The notes below the pieces were generated by a model, which saw nothing but the letters and a program-made list of their open reading frames with translations, was not told where the DNA came from and searched no databases. Shown piece by piece: positions 16,558-25,342 of a stretch of DNA of 64,000 nucleotides. The position numbers were made by a program, and so were the translations under genes. Source of the DNA: JBGVSA01 sp049840475 (lineage in GTDB: Bacteria > Pseudomonadota > Gammaproteobacteria > Burkholderiales > Rhodocyclaceae). Numbering within the stretch: the stretch's first letter is position 1; the number at the start of each line of letters is the position of its first letter. The DNA is taken from contig JASGKX010000001.1 of assembly GCA_049840475.1 (NCBI GenBank), positions 186,001-250,000 of the forward strand, read 5' to 3'.

Positions 16558-17793
16558 ATGACGATAGCCCCGCGCGTCCTGATGGTCGCCTACCACTTTC
16601 CGCCACTGGCCGGCAGCAGCGGCATCCAGCGCACCCTACGCTTCGTCCAGCAATTGCCCGACTGCGGCTGGGAGCCCATCGTGCTGAGCGCCAACCCACG
16701 CGCCTTCGAGAAGGTTTCACAGGATCTGGCGGGCGAACTGGACGAAAGTCTGGTCGTAGAACGGGCGCTGGCGCTGGACAGCGCCCGGCATCTATCGGTG
16801 GGCGGCCGCTATCCCGGCGCGCTGGCGGTGCCTGACCGCTGGGTGAGCTGGTGGCCCCATGCCGTACTCAAGGGACTGGCAATGATCCGCCGCTACCGCC
16901 CCGCCGCGATCTGGAGCACCTACCCGATCGCAACGGCTCACATGATCGGTCACACGCTCTCGCGCCTGTCGGGCGTGCCGTGGATCGCTGACTTCCGCGA
17001 CCCGATGGCGCAGGACGACTACCCAACCGATCCCGCCGTGCGCCGCAGCTTCGAACGCATCGAGCGCGCCGCACTGTCGCGCGCACGCGCGGCGGTCTTT
17101 ACCACGCGGGGCGCGGCAGCGATCTATCGCGAACGTTATCCGGCCCATGCGGGCAAAGTGGCGCTGATCGAAAACGGCTTCGACGAAGAGAGCTTCACGG
17201 GACTGGCTCCGCAAACCAACACCACCCCACGCCCCTTCACGCTACTGCACAGCGGCGCGGTGTACCCGTCAGAACGCGATCCATCGCAGTTCTTCGACGC
17301 CCTCGGCGCTCTGGACCGCAGCGGGCAGATCACACCCGCAGCGTTGCGCGTACGGTTTCGCGCCGCGGTACATGACGGGCTGATCGGGGACATGGCCAAG
17401 CGCGCAGGTGTAGCGGCTTATGTCGAAATGGCGCCGCCCCTGCCGTACCGCGAAGCCCTGACCGAAATGCTCGGCGCCGATGCCCTGCTCGTACTGCAAG
17501 CAGCCAACTGCAATCAGCAGATTCCGGCAAAGGTGTACGAGTACCTACGCGCGCAGCGCCCCATTCTCGGGCTGACCGACCCCGCAGGCGACACGGGCGA
17601 TCTGCTCACGCGCAGTGGTGTGCGCTGGATCGCGCCACTGGATGACGCGCAGGCCATCGCCCATATGCTGCCCGCATTCATCACCGCCGCCCGCGCAGGC
17701 GACGCAGGCGTGCCAGACGCCGGCCTGGTCGCCGCCCACTCACGCCGCGCCCGCACGGCTGCATTGGCCGACCTGCTTGCCGCCACGCGCTAA
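16558..17793 (+). CDS. GT4-family glycosyltransferase
   Basis: 411 residues with GT-B architecture: N-terminal MVAYHFPPLAGSSGIQRT (a typical glycine-containing nucleotide-sugar transferase start), an IADFRDPMAQDDYP middle segment, and a C-terminal domain with HSGAVYP and IPAKVYEYLRAQRPILGL, where the Glu of the EX7E-type motif lies. It probably transfers a sugar onto a lipid-linked surface glycan on the cytoplasmic face of the membrane. ATG 16558 is chosen over the TTG at 16552. Divergent from the ACP operon; followed by another glycosyltransferase-like membrane protein. Confidence 0.85.
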   Translation: MTIAPRVLMVAYHFPPLAGSSGIQRTLRFVQQLPDCGWEPIVLSANPRAFEKVSQDLAGELDESLVVERALALDSARHLSVGGRYPGALAVPDRWVSWWPHAVLKGLAMIRRYRPAAIWSTYPIATAHMIGHTLSRLSGVPWIADFRDPMAQDDYPTDPAVRRSFERIERAALSRARAAVFTTRGAAAIYRERYPAHAGKVALIENGFDEESFTGLAPQTNTTPRPFTLLHSGAVYPSERDPSQFFDALGALDRSGQITPAALRVRFRAAVHDGLIGDMAKRAGVAAYVEMAPPLPYREALTEMLGADALLVLQAANCNQQIPAKVYEYLRAQRPILGLTDPAGDTGDLLTRSGVRWIAPLDDAQAIAHMLPAFITAARAGDAGVPDAGLVAAHSRRARTAALADLLAATR

Positions 17794-18142
17794 CCACTGA
17801 AAGGCAGGTGGGCGTGAGCCTGCCGCCCCTTGGCCATTTCGGCCCACGCCTCTCACCTCACCCGAGAGAAACGACCGCGCACATCTTGCAGCCGGCCCTC
17901 AGCCGTATGCGGAAATTCTCTTTCTCCCCATATTGATCTGGCCCCAAATCTGCCCATGCAGATGACATTAACCTCGCGAAGCCGCAACGGCTCACACAGA
18001 TCGGACGAATGACGGCGTGACGCGATGCGTCATCTCTCACGCCTCAAACGCGGTCAGCCCCATGCGGTTAGGCCGGCTTCGCCGGGCATCCCAATATCCC
18101 CGCCCTGCTGACAGGACGGCTGACCGTAGCAATACGCCTGAT
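17794..18142. other. Intergenic region without recognised genes
   Basis: About 350 bases between the GT4 gene and the membrane-protein gene. No convincing open frame, RNA or repeat is seen. An upstream in-frame extension of the next gene (from 18017) exists but lacks a ribosome site and hydrophobic character. Confidence 0.5.
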
Positions 18143-19972
18143 ATGCATCTGCCTCGTTTCGACAACCCTGCCCTCTTGGCGTTGACCATTCTCGTGCTGG
18201 TTTTCGCGCTGATGCGCTTGGCGGCCTACGATCCGCCTACGGTGATCGGCGCAAGCATTCAGCTCGCCGATCAAGCGCCCACCGAACAAGCGTTGCCCTG
18301 GAAGCAGGACTACCAGGGCAACTATGTGGTTTCCGTCCGCGTGAAGAACCCGGAGGCAGGAATGCTGCGGCTGCATGTCTTCCCGGACGATGAACTCCTG
18401 TCGCTCACGGTCAATGGGCAGCCGTTCTCGCTGGACGGCATTTCTCAGAAAGCGCGACGGGACTACGCGCAGGGATTCTGGCTGACCATCCCTAAGGCAC
18501 CGGCGCAGTCGATCACTTCACTTGCCTTTTCGCTCGCCAATCAGAGCGGCCCGGCGGGTTTCAACCTCAAACCGCATGCCACGCCCGTCACAAGGATCGT
18601 AGGAGCGTGGGGAGTACTCGCCGCACTGGCCGTGGTATTGATGCAAAAGCTGCCCATCGCGCGGGCCCAACTCGGACTGACACTCGCGAGTCTGATCATC
18701 TCGCTCGCATACCTGACAGTGACGCCCGCAGACCTGCGTACGTTCGACGTATTCGAGGGTGGCGGCCATCTCGACTACATCAATATGCTGTACAACGAAC
18801 TTCGGTTCCCCGATCCCGGCCAAGGCTGGGAATACCACCAACCACCGCTGTACTACCTTCTGGCCGCAGGCGCGAAATGGATGGTGGGCGCGCCGGGCGA
18901 CACCCTTCTATGGGGTCAGTTTTTTTCGCTCGCGCTGTGGACGACGTTCCTTGTCGCAGGCATGGCCACACTCAGACTCGGTTTGCGTCAGCATCCACTT
19001 GCGCTCACAACGGCCAGCGTCGCACTGGCGTTCTGGCCGGCAGGAATCATCCACAGCATCCGCATCGGCAACGACGTGAGCCTGTATGCGTTTTTTGCTC
19101 TGTCTCTCTATTTCGCCCTACGCTGGTGGTCGTCGCGCAGGTTCCGTGACCTCGCTTTCGCCAGCGGGTGGATGACGTGCGCAGTCATCTCAAAATCAAG
19201 CGGGCTCGCCGTCGCCGGCACCCTTTGCATACTGGTCGCGGCCGATGGTGCGCGTCAACTCTATCGGCGCAAAGAAAACCAACGGCATAGGGCGCTGCCG
19301 TGGCGAAATGTGTGGATCGTACTTGGTTGTCTCGCCGTCGGTCTGATCATCAACTTTGGCGACAACGTCATCTTCTACCTGCAAGGCAAGAGCAGCGACT
19401 GGCTGCTGTCCAACGTGGGGGCGACAATCAACAGCAACCTGCGCGTGGATAACACGCCGGGGCGCTACGTGGTGTTCGACGTTGCCACGTTCTTGCGCAT
19501 GCCGTTCATGAACGCCTGGGAAGACCAGTACGGGCGGCAGTATTTCTGGAACTTCCTGCTCAGGTCCTCACTGTCGTCGGAGTTCGACTTCAGCGGCAGG
19601 CTGATGGCGGAATGGGCCGCCACCAACGGCATACTGCTGCTGAGCGCGCTACTCGCACTGCCAATCTATTTCCTGCAAAGCAGTGCCGTCAGCGGCTACC
19701 GCGCCATATTGATTCGCGGCCTCTGGAAGCGCCTGCCTTGGGTGCTGTGCGGCGGTCTATTGCTCGCGCTGCTGTTGGCCTATCGGATCAAGGCGCCTTA
19801 CGCGTGCAATACCGATTTTCGCTACATCTATCCCGCACTGCTCTGCTTGCTCTATTTCTGCGCCCTTCCGCTCACGCGTCCGAGGCATTTCCCCATTGCA
19901 ACCGTGTTGGCTGTCGCTCCCGCGCTGATTGGCGCAAGCACGATCGTCTGGATCGCTTCGCTATTCGCTTGA
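18143..19972 (+). CDS. GT39/ArnT-like integral membrane glycosyltransferase
   Basis: About 609 residues from ATG 18143. A membrane anchor near the start (NPALLALTILVLVFALMRL) is followed by a soluble beta-rich region (about 40-150), then ten or so membrane segments. The loop YNELRFPDPGQGWEYHQPPL with acidic residues and HQPPLYYLL is typical of PMT/ArnT-type GT-C enzymes that use polyprenyl-phosphate sugars. Probably glycosylates a lipid or protein on the periplasmic face. Next to the GT4 gene and XrtA-associated genes, so likely part of the same pathway. The prophage lies immediately downstream. Confidence 0.75.
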   Translation: MHLPRFDNPALLALTILVLVFALMRLAAYDPPTVIGASIQLADQAPTEQALPWKQDYQGNYVVSVRVKNPEAGMLRLHVFPDDELLSLTVNGQPFSLDGISQKARRDYAQGFWLTIPKAPAQSITSLAFSLANQSGPAGFNLKPHATPVTRIVGAWGVLAALAVVLMQKLPIARAQLGLTLASLIISLAYLTVTPADLRTFDVFEGGGHLDYINMLYNELRFPDPGQGWEYHQPPLYYLLAAGAKWMVGAPGDTLLWGQFFSLALWTTFLVAGMATLRLGLRQHPLALTTASVALAFWPAGIIHSIRIGNDVSLYAFFALSLYFALRWWSSRRFRDLAFASGWMTCAVISKSSGLAVAGTLCILVAADGARQLYRRKENQRHRALPWRNVWIVLGCLAVGLIINFGDNVIFYLQGKSSDWLLSNVGATINSNLRVDNTPGRYVVFDVATFLRMPFMNAWEDQYGRQYFWNFLLRSSLSSEFDFSGRLMAEWAATNGILLLSALLALPIYFLQSSAVSGYRAILIRGLWKRLPWVLCGGLLLALLLAYRIKAPYACNTDFRYIYPALLCLLYFCALPLTRPRHFPIATVLAVAPALIGASTIVWIASLFA

Positions 19973-20084
19973 TCTGCCACGGTCAAACAAGCGAGCCCCT
20001 CTGTAGCGCGGCACCCGGATTGGCATGTTTTTTCGCGAGATTTGTCAGGAGGCGCGACGCCGCTTTCGGCGTCGCGGGAGGGAA

Positions 20085-20711
20085 CTACAGGTCGTTGGGC
20101 CAAGTGATCGCTGAGATCTGTGTGGCTGCGTCGGGCGTTGCCATATCGATGTTTGATAGGCGATCCTCCAACGCCTGTCTTGTGCCGATGACGCGGGCAG
20201 CATTGCGCGCGGCAACGTCAGCCTTTTCGATGACTTTCCGTGCAAGGACGTCCAGTGGAATGCCGCGAGCATCCGCGAGCGTCCGCAAAAAGGGGGCGGT
20301 GGCCGAGTCATCAACGACAAGCTGACGAGCTTCGGTTTCTTGCTTGGTCCAGCTCGTGACCTCGTCGGCAGGTACGTCCGCGCGGATAAGGTAGGTGCGC
20401 CGCTTGCATTCAGCGTTGATTGCCGCAAGGCGGGCGTCGCGCATAGCCTCTACGTCGATGATCCAGTTGTCACAAGTCTCGTCCCAACGGGGAAACTCGG
20501 CCGGCGGCGTGATCCGGGTTCGATCGTCCGGAAACGGCCCCAGTTCCAGGATTGGGGCATAGGCGCCATTGTGTTTGCTCCACGCTGGGCCGCGATTATC
20601 TTCGACGTAGTACCAGTCGCCGTCCACCCGTGTGACGCCTGTACCTTTCTGGCGTTCAAAGGGAGGCTGCGCCGGGCCTAGCGTTCCGGCGGGGATTTGC
20701 TTCGTTGCCAT
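20085..20711 (-). CDS. Phage tail-fibre-associated protein with DUF4376-like C-terminus
   Basis: 208 residues. The N-terminal half has a W.YVEDNRGPAW...ELGPFP pattern shared with the 22174-22905 product. The C-terminal half (AINAECKRRTYLIRADVP, SWTKQETEARQL, IGTRQALEDRL) resembles the DUF4376 region of tail-fibre assembly proteins. Last gene of the tail-fibre operon, 12 bases after the glycine-rich fibre gene. Probably helps assemble or attach that fibre. Confidence 0.7.
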   Translation of the reverse strand: MATKQIPAGTLGPAQPPFERQKGTGVTRVDGDWYYVEDNRGPAWSKHNGAYAPILELGPFPDDRTRITPPAEFPRWDETCDNWIIDVEAMRDARLAAINAECKRRTYLIRADVPADEVTSWTKQETEARQLVVDDSATAPFLRTLADARGIPLDVLARKVIEKADVAARNAARVIGTRQALEDRLSNIDMATPDAATQISAITWPNDL

Positions 20712-20723
20712 TCCAGTGTGTCC

Positions 20724-21821
20724 TCAGAAGATCGTTACGATAAGCGCGTAGCCATCGCCGCCGTTGCCGCCGGAGCCAGATGTGTGCCCTAGCATGGCCG
20801 CACCGCCTCCGCCGCCTCCACCGCCAAAAATGCCATTGCCACCGGAACCACCATCGCCGCCGACGCATGCGGCGCCGCCAGCACCGCCACCGCCCATGAA
20901 TCCAAGTAGCAGATCAGAATTGGCTACGCCGTCCTGCCCGTGGATGCAGTCGGGGAGATCCCATTCGTATTCCATAGGACGACCTCCGCGACTCGTGCAG
21001 CGGGAAAAGTCGTAGTGCCAACGTCCCTCCACCTCGCCGGTCACCCCTGCACCAGCATCAGCGCCGTAGGCCTCGTAGTAGTACCGGAAATGGTCACCCC
21101 ACTGCTCGCCTATGGCGCCCTTTGAGATTCCCCCTCCGCCGCCGCCACTACTTGCCCCGTTGATATACATGCGCCCAACCTCCGCAGACGTCAGGTATGT
21201 GTCGGACTGCCCGCTGTAGCACTCGATGTGGGCGCCCTTGCCGCCCGCCGCACCCACGCCGTTTCCGACAAATGGTGCAGACCGTCCATCACCAGCGCGC
21301 CCAGCTTCGCCGAGCCACCCGCCGTGGCCATTGTCAGCGTAGTAGGGGCCGAGATATGTCCGGTCGCCGGAGCCCGCATAGGATGAGTAGTCATCTTGCG
21401 ATGTCATGGCGGAGCCTCCTCGACCGCCACTGCCCACATACACGGACATGACATCCGGAAGTTTGCTGGCATCAATTTCGGCATAGAAGGTCGAGCCGCT
21501 CGAGCCGCCGCCTCCGCCAACGGTCAAGTCGGAATGGGTGCCGACTGATCCAGCGCACCCGCCGCCACCGCCGCCGCGCAAAGCCACCTTGACGATGCGT
21601 GCACCGGCAGGCTTTGTCCATTCGTGGTAGCCAGACACGTTGTAGCAATCGATCTGGGAAGTGCGAACGCCATCGCCCGGCTGTCCTGCAGGCCCTGGCG
21701 GCCCCTCGCGCCCTTCGGGTCCAGGTTCGCCTTGCAGGCCTTGTGGGCCCGACGGCCCCGGCGAGGCGGGCACTGCAACACCCACAAAAGGCCAGCTTTC
21801 AGTAATTTGGTTCTCGATCAT
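20724..21821 (-). CDS. Collagen-like, glycine-rich phage tail fibre
   Basis: 365 residues. After a 15-residue start come Gly-X-Y collagen-type repeats (about 20-50: GPSGPQGLQGEPGPEGREG and on), then a short domain with IDCYNVSGYHEWTKPAGARIVKVALRGGGGGG, and a long glycine-rich repetitive region with SGGRGGS and GGGGGGG tracts to the end. Glycine-rich beta-type domains of this kind form receptor-binding tips of phage fibres. ATGA overlap with the upstream gene indicates coupling. The low-complexity sequence makes closer homology impossible to judge by eye. Confidence 0.75.
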   Translation of the reverse strand: MIENQITESWPFVGVAVPASPGPSGPQGLQGEPGPEGREGPPGPAGQPGDGVRTSQIDCYNVSGYHEWTKPAGARIVKVALRGGGGGGCAGSVGTHSDLTVGGGGGSSGSTFYAEIDASKLPDVMSVYVGSGGRGGSAMTSQDDYSSYAGSGDRTYLGPYYADNGHGGWLGEAGRAGDGRSAPFVGNGVGAAGGKGAHIECYSGQSDTYLTSAEVGRMYINGASSGGGGGGISKGAIGEQWGDHFRYYYEAYGADAGAGVTGEVEGRWHYDFSRCTSRGGRPMEYEWDLPDCIHGQDGVANSDLLLGFMGGGGAGGAACVGGDGGSGGNGIFGGGGGGGGAAMLGHTSGSGGNGGDGYALIVTIF

Positions 21822-22177
21822 CGCGTGACATCCAGTTTGACTGAGACGCGGCCGCTGTGCGTCGTAACGACGTGCGGCGCATCACCGATGTCGGGTAAGG
21901 TCATCTGCAAATCCCATTGCGCCGCCGAGTACGGCCCTAGCTGAGCAGACTGTTCGGGGGACAACATCAGTTGCACCACAATGAGGTCGTCAGAGACGAG
22001 GGTGGTGATCGTAGGTTCGACAAGGATTTCGGCCGCGCCGCGCCACTCTCTGATCTGGGATGCGAATGCCGCATGATCCGAGATCACGTATCCAGACTGC
22101 GTCTTGCGCCGAATGACGACACCCCAGGCGCAAGAGTCGCCAGCACAGACCGAAATCGGCCATTGCTCGCATTTCAT
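21818..22177 (-). CDS. Small phage tail-region protein of unknown function
   Basis: 119 residues, mostly beta-strand in appearance (GVVIRRKTQSGYVISDHAAF; a SDDLIVVQLMLSPEQSAQL segment). Resembles small proteins next to tail fibres that carry a BppU-like fold, but only by general appearance. It overlaps both neighbours by ATGA, so it belongs to the same operon. Confidence 0.65.
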   Translation of the reverse strand: MKCEQWPISVCAGDSCAWGVVIRRKTQSGYVISDHAAFASQIREWRGAAEILVEPTITTLVSDDLIVVQLMLSPEQSAQLGPYSAAQWDLQMTLPDIGDAPHVVTTHSGRVSVKLDVTR

Positions 22178-22905
22178 GCTGCAATCTCCACGGTCGGCAG
22201 GCTGGCAGTCAGTTCGGCAATGGTCGGTACTTCGCGACGCCCCGCCACTACCTCGTCAAGTACGTCGTAACAGTGCGCCCACACGGCCGATCGCCATGCA
22301 CGCAGTGAGCGCGCCTCAATCTGAAAACGAGGAACGCTCGGCTCTTCGGCATAGCTCACGGCGGTCTTGATGTCGTCGTAGCCTAGTGCCTGGGCTCGCC
22401 GATCCAGATGGTCCTGGACCGCATCGACCATCGCGGCACGCAGTGCATTAGTCTTTACGGCTTCGTCAACGGTCCAGCTTTGCGTCGAGGTGTCCCATAT
22501 AGCAAAGGGTGGTGGCTCCAGCGGAGTGACATCTGCCGGCAACGGCCCTAGTTCGTCGAATCTGGCCTCGGAGGCGTCGATGGTCAACCACGTGCGACTC
22601 AATCGATGATCCTCGACGTATTGCCACGCGCCGTCGCCGAAGACAACGGCGTAGCCTGCGCGAGGCGGCAGCGGTACGAGATCCGTGGAATTGGCGGGCA
22701 GCAGCCATTGCGTCGGTTCGACCAAGGCGGCCGCGGCATCGGCTTCTTTCATTGCCGCGTCGTAGGCTGCCTGCGCGGGACGTGCAACGCGTTCGTATGC
22801 TTCTTTCTGGGCCGTGTTCAGCGGAACCGGGTCGGGTTGGGCGCACAACCCGCCCACGAGTTCGCCCGTGTTCGGGTCAAAGGCGTAGACCTGCTTCTCG
22901 TTCAT
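22174..22905 (-). CDS. Phage tail-fibre assembly-like protein
   Basis: 243 residues. The start YAFDPNTGELVGG, the DGAWQYVEDHRLSRTW segment and the C-terminal TAVSYAEEPSVPRFQIEARS...AWRSAVWAHCYDVLDEV region are typical of tail-fibre accessory proteins of Mu-like phages. Shares the W.YVEDHR..W....ELGPLP module with the 20085-20711 product. It probably acts as a chaperone for the collar-domain fibre encoded upstream (22920-23636). Confidence 0.7.
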   Translation of the reverse strand: MNEKQVYAFDPNTGELVGGLCAQPDPVPLNTAQKEAYERVARPAQAAYDAAMKEADAAAALVEPTQWLLPANSTDLVPLPPRAGYAVVFGDGAWQYVEDHRLSRTWLTIDASEARFDELGPLPADVTPLEPPPFAIWDTSTQSWTVDEAVKTNALRAAMVDAVQDHLDRRAQALGYDDIKTAVSYAEEPSVPRFQIEARSLRAWRSAVWAHCYDVLDEVVAGRREVPTIAELTASLPTVEIAA

Positions 22906-22919
22906 TGTCGGATCCTCTA

Positions 22920-23636
22920 TCAGTATTTGATGCAGTAATTGACGCCGGATGCAGGCGACTTGGAGCGAAGATCGGGAATGACGAAGGCACTGACGCCGTC
23001 GCCCCCGAAATAGGAGCCGATTCGATTAAACAAGGCCGGATAGTCGTGCGGCGACAGCGACTGGCCTTCAAGCGGAAGCCAGCCCGACGGCACATACCCG
23101 GTTATCAGTTTGACGGAGCCGGGTAAATCCAGACCGGACGTGTCGCGGTTGCCGTCGTGCCACACCTGTCTCCAATACAAGCTGTACTGCTTGTCGAGGA
23201 AGGACAGGCCACGCTCGCTCACTTCAAGCTCTTGCAGAGGGTTCCCATCGCTTTCCACGCGCGCCAGCCGAACGGCATCCCCCGAGCGCTGCCAATAGAG
23301 GTTGCCGTGATTGCGCCCCATGTCGTCCTGAATCCAGAAATCGGCATTGCCCGTTGAGGGTGCACGATTGCGGATTGCCCCGGTAAATGCCGGTGCCACG
23401 GTCGTGGCATACGCGCTGAGATTGCCCGACGTGACTGCGGCGTTCCAGCGCACGCGGTCGGCCCACGATACGTGGATGCCCGTGTCATCCGCGTGCTCTG
23501 ATAGATGCGCCTCGATTTGCGCGATTTGCGGTGAGTTTTCGCCGTTTTCCTGATACGCAGCCAACTCGTGGCCCACGCGACACGCCAGGGCGTGGACGCC
23601 GGCTGCGACGTTCTGAAGGTCGTCAGAGATAGACAT
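22920..23636 (-). CDS. Phage tail fibre with tail-collar domain
   Basis: 238 residues from the ATG at 23636. The N-terminal half is helical (ISDDLQNVAAGVHALACRVGHEL, EAHLSEHADDTGIHVSWADR). The C-terminal part has the collar-type motif GYVPSGWLPLEGQSLS...YPALFNRIGSYFGGDG..FVIPDLRS ending in NYCIKY, the usual end of this domain. Likely the trimeric adhesive fibre. Its ATG overlaps the stop of the preceding small gene (TAATG). Confidence 0.8.
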   Translation of the reverse strand: MSISDDLQNVAAGVHALACRVGHELAAYQENGENSPQIAQIEAHLSEHADDTGIHVSWADRVRWNAAVTSGNLSAYATTVAPAFTGAIRNRAPSTGNADFWIQDDMGRNHGNLYWQRSGDAVRLARVESDGNPLQELEVSERGLSFLDKQYSLYWRQVWHDGNRDTSGLDLPGSVKLITGYVPSGWLPLEGQSLSPHDYPALFNRIGSYFGGDGVSAFVIPDLRSKSPASGVNYCIKY

Positions 23637-23818
23637 TAGCGCTCCTCCTGATTCGATTCGGGCGGGAAACCGCCATCGGGTACAAGTTCGCCGATGCTGC
23701 AAGCCAGGTCAGTCACATCGATAACGTCATCGCACGCGATGTGCGGCAGTTCTTCCAATGCCGTGCCGACAATGCGATTAGTGACACGGCCGTCGATAAC
23801 GATTGCGAATATGCGCAT
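23636..23818 (-). CDS. Small phage protein in tail-fibre operon
   Basis: 60 residues from MRIFAIVIDGRVTNRIVG, with a GAGGTGG ribosome site. Short proteins of this 'ID.G.V.N.I.' type often precede tail-fibre genes in Mu-like phages. No function is known. Overlaps both neighbours by a few bases. Confidence 0.65.
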   Translation of the reverse strand: MRIFAIVIDGRVTNRIVGTALEELPHIACDDVIDVTDLACSIGELVPDGGFPPESNQEER

Positions 23819-23820
23819 GG

Positions 23821-24294
23821 TCACCACCTCGCGACGAGCATGCCGGGCAGGCCGTTGCGGTCGCTGGATCCGCCGCTCACCGCCGGGCTGCCGCGCGTAC
23901 CGAACGGGGCGATGAGCTGGCGATTCCCGCCCCGCCAGAAAACCTGCGTATCGGCGCCAGGCCCTCGATCGTACGTACCACCGCCAGCGAGTGTTAGCAG
24001 GTTGCCAAATAACGTATCGCCACCCCGCGTACTGTAGGTATCGGTCAGCTCGCCTCGCCCACGCCCGCCTGCTCCGATCACCACTTCGTACGATTGACCA
24101 ACCACCGTCTCGACCTCGTAATCGATGACAAAGGCGCCAGACATGGTGTCTCTACCGATCGAATCAACAGCACCGCCCTGTCCGCCAGAAATGGCCGTAA
24201 TCCAGGTGCGAGTGCTCTTTGCCAAAAACGTACCGCTGGACATAAAGACCTCGCTCCCGCTCGCAGCGCAAGGAGAAGAAATCTGCAGACTCAT
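23821..24294 (-). CDS. Glycine-rich phage tail-region protein
   Basis: 157 residues, starting MSLQISSPC at 24294, where the ATG overlaps the stop of the upstream gene. The middle has VVIGAGGRGRGELTD and the end GTRGSPAVSGGSSDRNGLPG, resembling the glycine-rich tip domain of the large fibre at 20724-21821. It may be an alternative or accessory receptor-binding domain. Confidence 0.65.
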   Translation of the reverse strand: MSLQISSPCAASGSEVFMSSGTFLAKSTRTWITAISGGQGGAVDSIGRDTMSGAFVIDYEVETVVGQSYEVVIGAGGRGRGELTDTYSTRGGDTLFGNLLTLAGGGTYDRGPGADTQVFWRGGNRQLIAPFGTRGSPAVSGGSSDRNGLPGMLVARW

Positions 24295-24617
24295 TCTTGT
24301 TCCTCCTCGATGACGACAGCGCGCACGGCCACATTGGCGCCGGTAGTTCTCACCCACAGACTTTCATTGGCAGCAAGCAGGAGATTGGTATCGCTGTACG
24401 AGCCGCCCGCACCCAGCGGAGTGTTCGTGGCAATGATGCGATGCCGTCCCTCTGGTGCGTTGCCTGCCCCGATGTATGCGCTGATCGCCGCAGCCGCGCC
24501 GTCGTTGGTCAGACGCAGGCTGGCGAGTGCCCAGGTACCGCCTGTCACGGTATGCAGTTTGCTCAGCGTATTGGCGGCCAGTACGTTGGATACCGTTGTC
24601 ACGGTCTTGGTAGCCAT
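24291..24617 (-). CDS. Small phage structural protein (tail region)
   Basis: 108 residues, beta-rich and Thr/Ala-rich (TVTTVSNVLAANTLSKLHTV; TNDGAAAAISAYIGAG; NESLWVRTTGANVAVRAVVIEEE). It resembles small beta-sandwich capsid- or fibre-decorating proteins. Coupled to the next gene by ATGA. Confidence 0.6.
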   Translation of the reverse strand: MATKTVTTVSNVLAANTLSKLHTVTGGTWALASLRLTNDGAAAAISAYIGAGNAPEGRHRIIATNTPLGAGGSYSDTNLLLAANESLWVRTTGANVAVRAVVIEEEQE

Positions 24618-24620
24618 GCG

Positions 24621-24940
24621 TTATTCCTCGTAAGTCATGTAGAAGTTGAGCAACCCGTCGCTCGTGAACGTCGCAGCGCTCGAGGCACCTGGGTCGATCG
24701 GACCGCTGCCCCCGGTCGCAGCGTGACCCAGCGCGCGCTCGAAGGTGCCGACAAAGTCCGTCGTAAAAGGAGCCCGGTGTACTCGCCGCCTGCGGCAGCG
24801 ATCAGCCATTCCAGGCCGTCCTGCAACTGATTGAGCCACCATGCGGGAACGATGGTGCCCTCCTCCCCCGTGCGCTCGTCGCCGTCATGAAACAGGCGGT
24901 CTGGCGTATTTATTCGATTGAATTCCATTGCCATTTCCAT
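24621..24940 (-). pseudogene. Phage tail protein, frameshifted
   Basis: The first frame from 24940 gives MAMEFNRINTPDRLFHDGD...PAWWLNQLQDGLEWLIAAAGGEYTG. The frame then breaks near 24765-24775 and resumes as FTTDFVGTFERALGHAATGG...GLLNFYMTYEE to the TAA at 24621. Restoring one base gives a continuous protein of about 106 residues, as found beside tail genes. Unlike the four chromosomal disruptions, no GTYRAC is present here, so this looks like ordinary prophage decay or a T-run slip. Confidence 0.65.
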
Positions 24941-24947
24941 TCGTAGA

Positions 24948-25283
24948 TCACAATGCGGTGAGGCTCGGTGCCGGCGTCTCTTCGGGCTGCGCAGCGCTTG
25001 CCCAGCCTCGGGTGCTGTCGGACGCCAGAGCCATCGCAGCGAGGTCCGCCGGCGTAAAGCGCCAGCCCTCGGTCCATCGAAGCGCAGTAAGTACCGCCTC
25101 ACTGCAGAACCAACGCGATGACGACTCGCCGAACGCAGGACACGCAAAGCGAACAACACCCGACCAGTCGTACGGCTCGCCCGCGTGCGCCATGAACCAT
25201 GCATACGCCGCATCGGCATCGCCCACGATCTCAAAGAGGTCCCAACGATCAGCAGGCAAGTCCATACACTTGAGACGGATGCC
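24948..25283 (-). pseudogene. Phage tail papain-like (permuted NlpC-type) protein, 5'-truncated by IS21
   Basis: The frame is open straight into the IS21 end at 25284, with homologous-looking residues (GIRLKC) before the first available Met. The rest reads WDLFEIVGDADAAYAWFMAH, GEPYDWSGVVRFACPAF and SRWFCSEAV, typical of the permuted papain-like amidases encoded near phage tail genes, with the Cys in WFCSE as candidate nucleophile. Its N-terminus was lost with the rest of the prophage centre. Confidence 0.7.
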
Positions 25284-25342
25284 TGTTGATTTGCACCGAA
25301 ACCTGACCCCGGATTTGCATCCAAATCTGACCCACCCAAGGG

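Noticed and set aside
20054..20075. GCGACGCCG-CTTT-CGGCGTCGC hairpin as a terminator of the tail-fibre operon
   Set aside because: Strong stem and well placed, but no T-run on the minus strand; possible but unproven.
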